Of a DNA stretch of 12,301 nucleotides, positions 7,507 to 12,301 are shown in pieces. The DNA is from Desulfonatronospira sp. (GTDB lineage Bacteria; Desulfobacterota; Desulfovibrionia; Desulfovibrionales; Desulfonatronovibrionaceae). Location of the stretch: assembly GCA_003554505.1 (NCBI GenBank), contig PWGS01000247.1, forward strand, positions 1 to 12,301. Reading direction: 5' to 3'. A program made the translations under genes and the position numbers. Every line of letters starts with the position of its first letter. The stretch's first letter is position 1. The notes beneath the pieces were generated by a model, which saw only the letters and a list, made by a program, of their open reading frames with translations, did not search any database and was not told the DNA's origin.

Positions 7507-9378
7507 TTATTGATTCCCGGTTGGTATTTGTACTAGGGTAGGCATGGCTTCCAATCCCAGTTCTTTAAGTTTATCTTCTGTCGGCTTCCCAAAGTCGTCC
7601 CAACCGCGTACAGCATAATAGTCATCTAACATCTGGTCCAAATTTGTTTTCGTAATGAGCTCTCCCTGGTAAGGTCCTTCCGGGAGTGGCTCTTCTGTGA
7701 ACCGTTTTGGTAAAGTGTCATCTTCTCGGCTAAACCCTTCCCTCAGGTTAAAAAGCCTGATCTGGTTCCAGATCTTATCACCGAGCTTCATTAATTTTTC
7801 AACATCCCAGGGGCGGCCAAGCGCAGTTTCCATAAGATGGCAATATGTTTCCGCCTTTATACCATACTGGCCAAAATCACATTTAACCAGTGTGTCGAGT
7901 GCGGCAAGGTAGTTTTGCTGATGAACCACTATTTCCCCTTTGTATTTCAAGCCGTGACGTTCAACCATTTCTCCTTTCCACTCACCACCGATTTCATAAA
8001 GAACAGGCAAAGCACGCTGGTGACAACCGCCCCGATCGGCGGTAGCCAAGGCCAAGCCCATGCCGGGCACACTGCGTGGCCCCCAGGCCGGGCTTTCAAG
8101 ACCTTTTACATGAACGGCAAAATCTTCAGCGCCGCGGTTTAGCTCTTTGGCCGCTTCTTTTACACCCTTAGCCAGAAGATTTCCAATCCCGCTGCGGAAA
8201 GCTATTTTTTCGAGCAGGTAATCGACAGCAGAAACATTACCAAATTCAAGAGGGTGTCCTTCAGTATCACCGCTGTTTAGCAGTCCTTTCTGGAAAGCCT
8301 CAATGGCAAACCCAGCCACACCGCCGGCAGACATACCGTCTAAACCAAGGGCATCGCACTTTTTAACCAGGTAAGCCACTTCGCGTATATCGCTAATACC
8401 CAGGTTACTGCCAAGCATTGCTGCTGTTTCGTACTCAACAACATCGGAAATAAGGCCCTTATGGCGGCCACGTCTGATTGATCCTACTTTTCCGCAGGCA
8501 ATGGGGCATGCGGCACAAGCGGTGTTGCGCAACCAAAAGGTGCGGCGCTGGGCTTCGCCATTTAACCTGGTAGCTTCATTATAAGTCCCGTCATAGTAAT
8601 TGTAGGTCGGCAGTAACTGTTCGAGATTGGCAAAATCAATGGATCCGGCGGTGCCGTCACTGTTGAAAGATTGAACTTCCTCACTTTCCGCCAGTTCCTT
8701 ATATGCTTGGTCGACAATGGTCATGAAGCCATTCTGGTCTGCGGGGGCAAGTGTCTTTGTGCCGCGTAAAGCGATAGCCTTTAAGTTTTTTGCACCCATT
8801 ACCGCGCCGGTGCCGCCTCGCCCGGCGTGCCGGTTGTACTCACAATTGATCAGGGCGTGGGAAACCATATTTTCACCGGCAGGACCGATACAGGCGGTTT
8901 TAACGCTTTGATCACCTACCAGTTCGCGAATTTTTTCTACGGCAGCAAAGGTATCGAGCCCCCAGATTTCTTGTGCAGGATGGATCGAGGCAGTACCGTC
9001 ACTAATCCAAAGATAGCTTGATTCGGCGGCTTTACCGGTTATAATAATACCGTCAAAGCCACAGTAGCGGATTTCCTGGGCAAAGTGTCCCCCGAAATAT
9101 GAATCAGCGAAAGTTCCGGTGAGCGGCGATTTTGTAACTACACAGCCGCGCATTGCTGGAGCCAGGGTTCCGGTTAAAGGGCCGGTCATAAACATCAATA
9201 CATTTTGGGGAGAAAGCGGATCGCATCCTGGCGGCAGTAAATCATAAAGTATTTTGGCTCCGAAGCCCTTACCGCCGACAAATTCTTCTTCCAGGCGGTG
9301 GTTAATGGTTATCTCAGTGACTTGTTTTTTGCTAAGATTGACATAAAGCAATTTTTCCATTGTGCAAGATCTATTCAT
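7507..9378 (-). CDS. aor: Tungsten-type aldehyde:ferredoxin oxidoreductase
   Basis: This 623-residue enzyme converts aldehyde to carboxylic acid, or the reverse with strong reductant, passing electrons to ferredoxin. The N-terminal domain opens with LYVNLSKKQV and FVGGKGFGAK, followed by NVLMFMTGPLTGT and the AGRGGTGAVMGAKNLKA block of the pterin-binding region. The cluster cysteines are C288, C291 and C295 in CAACPIAC, plus C500 in LVKCDFG. Pyrococcus furiosus AOR uses C288, C291, C295 and C494, almost the same numbering. GLDGMSAG (about 345-352) and the Asp next to C500 match the pterin-contact motifs. Glu315/Glu317 and His453 are candidates for the residues near tungsten. There is no export signal, so it is cytoplasmic. 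The ATG at 9376-9378 has AGGAGG nine bases upstream and overlaps the ferredoxin gene by eight bases. The true aldehyde and W-versus-Mo use are not readable. Confidence 0.95.
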   Translation of the reverse strand: MNRSCTMEKLLYVNLSKKQVTEITINHRLEEEFVGGKGFGAKILYDLLPPGCDPLSPQNVLMFMTGPLTGTLAPAMRGCVVTKSPLTGTFADSYFGGHFAQEIRYCGFDGIIITGKAAESSYLWISDGTASIHPAQEIWGLDTFAAVEKIRELVGDQSVKTACIGPAGENMVSHALINCEYNRHAGRGGTGAVMGAKNLKAIALRGTKTLAPADQNGFMTIVDQAYKELAESEEVQSFNSDGTAGSIDFANLEQLLPTYNYYDGTYNEATRLNGEAQRRTFWLRNTACAACPIACGKVGSIRRGRHKGLISDVVEYETAAMLGSNLGISDIREVAYLVKKCDALGLDGMSAGGVAGFAIEAFQKGLLNSGDTEGHPLEFGNVSAVDYLLEKIAFRSGIGNLLAKGVKEAAKELNRGAEDFAVHVKGLESPAWGPRSVPGMGLALATADRGGCHQRALPVLYEIGGEWKGEMVERHGLKYKGEIVVHQQNYLAALDTLVKCDFGQYGIKAETYCHLMETALGRPWDVEKLMKLGDKIWNQIRLFNLREGFSREDDTLPKRFTEEPLPEGPYQGELITKTNLDQMLDDYYAVRGWDDFGKPTEDKLKELGLEAMPTLVQIPTGNQ

Positions 9379-9802
9379 TTGCCGATACCTCCTGCTTTTC
9401 TACCAGTTTTAAGGCTCCCGGAACACAGTACTGCACACAAAGAGGACGGCCTCCGCAGAGGTCACATTTATCGGCTTTGCCTTCCTGGTCAAATTGGATC
9501 ATTTTATCGGGACATGATTCAATACAGCTACCGCAGCCGGTGCATTTTTCTTTGTCAATCAAAACCACACCGCTATTTTCTTCTTTACTGATAGCGGTAA
9601 CCGGGCATGCGTGCATGCAGAAAGGGTTTTCGCACTGGGTACACACCTGTGGCCGACTTAGCAGATTCTCCTTTTCTTTAAGCACCTTCATTCTGGCCAG
9701 GCGCGGATTGTACCCTCCCGCTGCCCGACTGGAACATACCAGCAGGCAGGATTCACATCCGCTACAAAGATCGAATTGGCTTCTTAAATAATTCACTGAC
9801 AT
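9371..9802 (-). CDS. Four-cluster [4Fe-4S] ferredoxin-like electron carrier of AOR
   Basis: This 143-residue protein has exactly 16 cysteines in four groups: C13/C16/C19/C23, C54/C57/C62/C66, C87/C90/C93/C97 and C113/C116/C122/C126. That is enough for four [4Fe-4S] clusters. The layout is that of the HycB/DmsB-like electron-transfer subunits often encoded beside AOR. There is no Tat or Sec signal, so it stays in the cytoplasm with the enzyme. Its stop codon overlaps the AOR start (ATGAATAG on the minus strand), implying translational coupling and a near 1:1 complex. The ATG at 9800-9802 has only a weak GGTGA upstream. It is the first gene of the redox operon, after a 228-nt regulatory spacer. 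It probably relays electrons between AOR and a soluble ferredoxin or another oxidoreductase; the final partner is not in this window. Confidence 0.92.
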   Translation of the reverse strand: MSVNYLRSQFDLCSGCESCLLVCSSRAAGGYNPRLARMKVLKEKENLLSRPQVCTQCENPFCMHACPVTAISKEENSGVVLIDKEKCTGCGSCIESCPDKMIQFDQEGKADKCDLCGGRPLCVQYCVPGALKLVEKQEVSANE

Positions 9803-9846
9803 ATCTCGTTCACCGCTTTTTGATTAATTTTTATTTACACGGCTTA

Positions 9847-9889
9847 TTTATAGCAACTATTACGATATTTAGATTATTTCTTGAAATAA
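9847..9889 (-). promoter_or_regulatory. Candidate promoter and palindromic operator of the ferredoxin-AOR operon
   Basis: In the 228-nt gap between the pucR-type gene and the ferredoxin gene, the minus strand has TATAAA at 9847-9852, a fair -10 box without a matching -35. A perfect inverted repeat, TTATTTC-TT-GAAATAA, occupies 9874-9889. If transcription starts near 9840, its centre lies about 41.5 bp upstream, the classic place for a class II activator site. Further GAAATAA copies lie at 9898-9904 and 9907-9913. The rest of the gap is AT-rich, with no gene or riboswitch that I recognise. The neighbouring PucR protein is the natural candidate to bind here, by inference only. Confidence 0.4.
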
Positions 9890-10030
9890 CCTTTGTCGAA
9901 ATAATAGAAATAAAAAGAATAATTTGTTCAAAATGCACAAAAGGCTACTATAGTGAGTGGCTTAACGGCCTAATTAAAATGCTTTGTGATGCAATATTTG
10001 TTGTTAATCAGGTTGTTTGTTAGCTTTGCT

Positions 10031-11731
10031 TTAGGAATAAAGACGCCTGCTGATCGAGGCCAGCATTAAGGGGAAGATGTCAAGCTGGTCGATATCTTGG
10101 TCCAGTAGTTCTTCGATTTTTTGCAGGCGATAGTTTAGAGAGTTGCGGTGCAAATGCAGTTTTTCTGAAGTTTTTGTCCTGGAAAAATTGCAGTCAATAT
10201 AAGTTTCCAGAGTTTTAACCAGCTCGCTTCCTTTTTCTCGATCGTGTTCAAGCAAGGGTGCGAAGATGCGTTCATGCATTTTCAGTTTATCGAAGTTTGC
10301 AAAAAAGCGTTTGACCATGTGATAAGGGGTCATTTCTGAATAAGTAAGGGCGAAATCTTCGTTATATATTTTCTTACCAAGATCGATAGTTTCCCAGGCT
10401 TCGAGGTACCCGGCATTGATTCGTTCGACATCTTCGCAATAATCACCAATAGCCATATAGACCGGAACACCATCCATGCGGTTATAAATGTTATCTCTAA
10501 TTTTGTTTATCAATTCTTTGCCATATTGTTGTAAGTTTTCCTGTTTATTTTTTTCAGGGATATAAATAAGGACTACAAGGCCGCCCAGGGTATCGATCAC
10601 AATTCCTTCCAGGCCTGCTTTTTCCAGGGCATAATTTAAAAGACGATAAAGCTTTCTTTCAACTCCCTCTTTACTTAGGACCGGTTCTTGTGTCCCATCT
10701 TTTTTTTGGTAAACATTTTCTTTATCGATTTCGGCAAGCAATACATAATAACTGCCGGTGGCGTCAAGACCGTACTGGCGAGCTTGAGAAATCAGGTTTT
10801 CTCGGTTCCTGATGCTTCCGAGCAATAGCTCATTGAAAAAGTCTAATTCACTTTTGCGTTCCGCTACACGGATTGCTTTTTCTTTTAAATTGTCAAGAGC
10901 TATCGCCATGGCCCCGGCTTCCAGGGCGATGTTTTTTTCTTTATCAAGTTCATCAGAAAGATTGGGAACGATTAAAACCCCGTAAAAGGTGTCTCCGGCG
11001 ATGATTGGAAAAAAGTAGTCCAAGTGGCTTTTGCCTTCATAATCATAGCGATAATAGTATGGAATTTTGTCATGAACCAGGGCATTTAAAAATCCCCGAG
11101 GATAGAAATCGTTTAAGGTTAAAGGGCTGCCACATTCTCGCCATTTTTCAAGCAAATAAGAGTTAATGTTGGTATTCTGAGGTTCTGCGGCCTCTTGCAG
11201 TAACAGTTCGGCATCTGTCATTAAAACTGGTTTCTCCAAAAGTGAAGTTAAGGAAGATAAGAGATCTCTTAAACCTTTGCCCTTTAGAACCATGTGAGTC
11301 ATCATGTTGTGCACTTCGCGGGCATACTCTAAGGCTTGAACTTGTTTATCCAGAATCCGGGTCATTACTGGAACAATAACATCAACATAAGAACAGTCGG
11401 GCATTTGCAATAAAGGTAAATTCATTTCATCTGCTTTTTCAATTAGGCGTTTATCTATCTGGGAAATATAGCGTTCGGGTGAGAAAATAATCAGGGCCGC
11501 CCCTCCGCAGGCTCGAATGTCTTCAAGCATGTTAAGTTGGGCATTAATATTGTCTTTAAGGGCATAAAAAGTGGTTGAAAGTAAAGAATCCCGACGGAAC
11601 CAAATAGCAGCGTCGGGAACTTCAATAATGTCGACGGCACGAATTTCCTTATCGAGGCCGGATTCACCGGCCAAAACCTGTGCTTCTGCCAGGCGGCCGA
11701 TTTGCAGTGCTTCTCTAACTGTTATGGCCAT
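10031..11731 (-). CDS. PucR-family transcriptional regulator
   Basis: This 566-residue cytoplasmic regulator has the standard PucR layout. An N-terminal PucR sensor domain spans about 1-125 and begins ITVREALQIGRL. A linker follows, then a GGDEF-like central domain at about 290-430. The C-terminal PucR helix-turn-helix (about 505-560) carries TSEKLHLHRNSLNYRLQKIEELL, typical of the HTH_30 family. The ATG at 11729-11731 has GAGGT at 11739-11743, seven bases upstream. The gene lies directly upstream of, and co-directional with, the ferredoxin-AOR-alcohol dehydrogenase genes, so it probably activates them in response to a substrate-derived small molecule. PucR proteins are best known from purine catabolism in Bacillus, but relatives control other catabolic operons. 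No purine genes are present here, so the effector is unknown. Confidence 0.93.
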   Translation of the reverse strand: MAITVREALQIGRLAEAQVLAGESGLDKEIRAVDIIEVPDAAIWFRRDSLLSTTFYALKDNINAQLNMLEDIRACGGAALIIFSPERYISQIDKRLIEKADEMNLPLLQMPDCSYVDVIVPVMTRILDKQVQALEYAREVHNMMTHMVLKGKGLRDLLSSLTSLLEKPVLMTDAELLLQEAAEPQNTNINSYLLEKWRECGSPLTLNDFYPRGFLNALVHDKIPYYYRYDYEGKSHLDYFFPIIAGDTFYGVLIVPNLSDELDKEKNIALEAGAMAIALDNLKEKAIRVAERKSELDFFNELLLGSIRNRENLISQARQYGLDATGSYYVLLAEIDKENVYQKKDGTQEPVLSKEGVERKLYRLLNYALEKAGLEGIVIDTLGGLVVLIYIPEKNKQENLQQYGKELINKIRDNIYNRMDGVPVYMAIGDYCEDVERINAGYLEAWETIDLGKKIYNEDFALTYSEMTPYHMVKRFFANFDKLKMHERIFAPLLEHDREKGSELVKTLETYIDCNFSRTKTSEKLHLHRNSLNYRLQKIEELLDQDIDQLDIFPLMLASISRRLYS

Positions 11732-11752
11732 CCGGCTTACCTCGCTTGTAGT

Positions 11753-11780
11753 TATGTAGCTTTAAAAAGCTTATGGTCAA
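11753..11780 (-). promoter_or_regulatory. Candidate pucR-gene promoter with a palindrome in the spacer
   Basis: The minus strand reads TTGACC (11775-11780), a 16-bp spacer, then TACATA (11753-11758). The -35 box is good and the -10 is weak. AGCTTT-TT-AAAGCT, an inverted repeat with 6-bp arms at 11758-11771, lies between and partly over the boxes, as expected for a repressor or autoregulatory site. The start codon is about 20 nt downstream of the -10. Confidence 0.4.
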
Positions 11781-11797
11781 ACATTTTACAGTTTAGC

Positions 11798-12114
11798 CTA
11801 AGATAACAGGAAATGCCCGAGAGTATTGATTTGGTTCTGCTCCAAATTGAACAAGTCTTCCAGCTTAAAATCAAATGTATTACAAAGGCTATCAGGTAAA
11901 ACAAATTTTTCCCTATTTCTTCGGCAATTACTTCCCGGCAGTGTTCACAAAGTTCTCCTTTAATATGAGAGTCCATGTATTTTCCGCAGTCTTTTAATGA
12001 ATCCGTTTGAGGATATTCTTTTTTATTGGCGCTAATCTGACTGCAACCGCAGTCTGTTACTGTTTTAATAATACAACGGTTAATTCGGGCAGTAGAATAA
12101 ATCCTATCTTTTAT
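11798..12114 (-). pseudogene. MazG-like small protein gene, frameshifted
   Basis: One minus-strand frame reads from about 12114 through VTDCGCSQIS, SLKDCGKYMD, KGELCEHCRE and EEIGKNLFYL, then turns to nonsense after IAFV at about 11881. Shifting by one base restores a sensible ending: TFDFKLEDLF, then INTLGHFLLS and TAG at 11798-11800. One base appears lost in the GTAATACATTT stretch near 11879-11881. The joined product would be about 105 residues. By memory, the E.EIG..LFYL...F.....LED pattern resembles MazG-like (all-alpha NTP pyrophosphatase-related) proteins of Firmicutes, with extra Cys pairs (DCGC, CEHC). No ATG lies ahead of the conserved part. AGGAG at 12124-12128 sits nine bases before an ATA at 12112-12114, perhaps a second lesion at the start codon. 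A good promoter remains upstream. The family call is tentative; the frame shift is clear. Confidence 0.6.
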
Positions 12115-12134
12115 TTTAATTTTCTCCTAATAAT

Positions 12135-12163
12135 ACTATAACATTTTTATACTATATGTTCAA
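12135..12163 (-). promoter_or_regulatory. Sigma-A-type promoter of the MazG-like gene
   Basis: The minus strand has TTGAAC (12158-12163), a 17-bp spacer, and TATAGT (12135-12140). The -10 box has one mismatch and spacing is ideal. Transcription would start near 12128, right at the AGGAG of the broken MazG-like gene, so the leader would be extremely short. Confidence 0.5.
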
Positions 12164-12301
12164 TGGTGAAATAGCTAGGAGCAGGGCAATCGCATAAAAA
12201 TGATGAAACGAGCCAACAGGAGTGGTGAAAAACACGAAGAGTCTGAACAGGCGGCAACAGCAACCAATAGATTTAACGGTATTTGCAGTAAAAAGTGCAA
12301 A
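12164..12301 (+). other. Unresolved right edge; possible start of a plus-strand gene
   Basis: Two overlapping plus-strand frames are open to the window end. One begins ATGATG at 12200-12205 and gives a hydrophilic peptide (MMKRANRSGEKH...). The other begins GTG at 12225-12227 and gives a basic peptide followed by PIDLTVFAVKSA. AGGAG at 12218-12222 is only two bases from the GTG, and AGGAG at 12177-12181 is 18 bases from the ATG, so neither start is well supported. I recognise neither product. A minus-strand frame is open here too. The region is probably the divergent intergenic space plus the first codons of a neighbouring gene. Confidence 0.2.

Noticed and set aside
9360..9791. 143-codon open frame antisense to the ferredoxin gene
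   Set aside because: It mirrors the Cys-rich gene, with no ribosome site or recognisable family. It is a shadow of real coding on the other strand, as are the other plus-strand frames inside the minus-strand genes.
9803..10030. Moco/Tuco riboswitch ahead of the AOR operon
   Set aside because: The gap is AT-rich and lacks the GC-rich multi-stem structure expected. Only short palindromes are visible.
9803..10030. Sigma-54 promoter before ferredoxin-AOR
   Set aside because: No GG-N10-GC spaced elements resembling TGGCAC...TTGC were found on the minus strand.
11752..11976. Separate 74-residue protein starting at ATG 11976
   Set aside because: Its first half continues an upstream conserved frame without an ATG, and its second half is out-of-frame sequence after the one-base loss. 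It is part of the broken MazG-like gene.

Overview
The window (12.3 kb) looks like chromosome from an anaerobic Firmicute, probably a Clostridia/Peptococcaceae-type organism. The basis is moderate GC with AT-rich spacers, strong AGGAGG-type ribosome binding sites, frequent TTG and GTG starts, a tungsten-type aldehyde:ferredoxin oxidoreductase (AOR) with a polyferredoxin, and a PucR-type regulator. No ribosomal or other phylogenetic marker is present, so this is inference. Nearly every gene lies on the minus strand, so the region reads right to left.

Right end (about 10,031-12,301): a poorly resolved edge that is open on the plus strand, then a minus-strand promoter, then a small MazG-like gene broken by a one-base deletion. 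Next comes a full-length PucR-family regulator, whose presumptive promoter carries a palindrome between the -35 and -10 boxes.

Middle (about 6,288-10,030): after a 228-nt AT-rich spacer holding a perfect 16-bp palindrome come three catabolic or redox genes. These are a 16-cysteine (four [4Fe-4S]) ferredoxin-like protein, AOR overlapping it by 8 nt, and an iron-containing alcohol dehydrogenase. Together they can interconvert carboxylic acid, aldehyde and alcohol using ferredoxin and NAD(P)(H). The PucR protein next door is the obvious candidate regulator.

Left centre (about 1,354-6,253): an extended -10 promoter, overlapped by three 12-nt-phased heptamer repeats, precedes a binding-protein-dependent ABC importer. 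Gene order is a two-domain fused permease, a PotA/FbpC-type ATPase, a HAD phosphatase and a substrate-binding lipoprotein, closed by a strong terminator hairpin. The importer family covers ferric iron, polyamine, thiamine and 2-aminoethylphosphonate systems, and the cargo cannot be read from the sequence. Its position behind the aldehyde/alcohol genes suggests, but does not prove, that it supplies their substrate or a related compound.

Left end (1-1,255): an EamA/DMT-type ten-helix transporter stands alone downstream of the terminator. Beyond it is the 3' tail of an IS256-family transposase on the plus strand, apparently cut short by an in-frame stop. I see no CRISPR array, tRNA, rRNA or recognised riboswitch.
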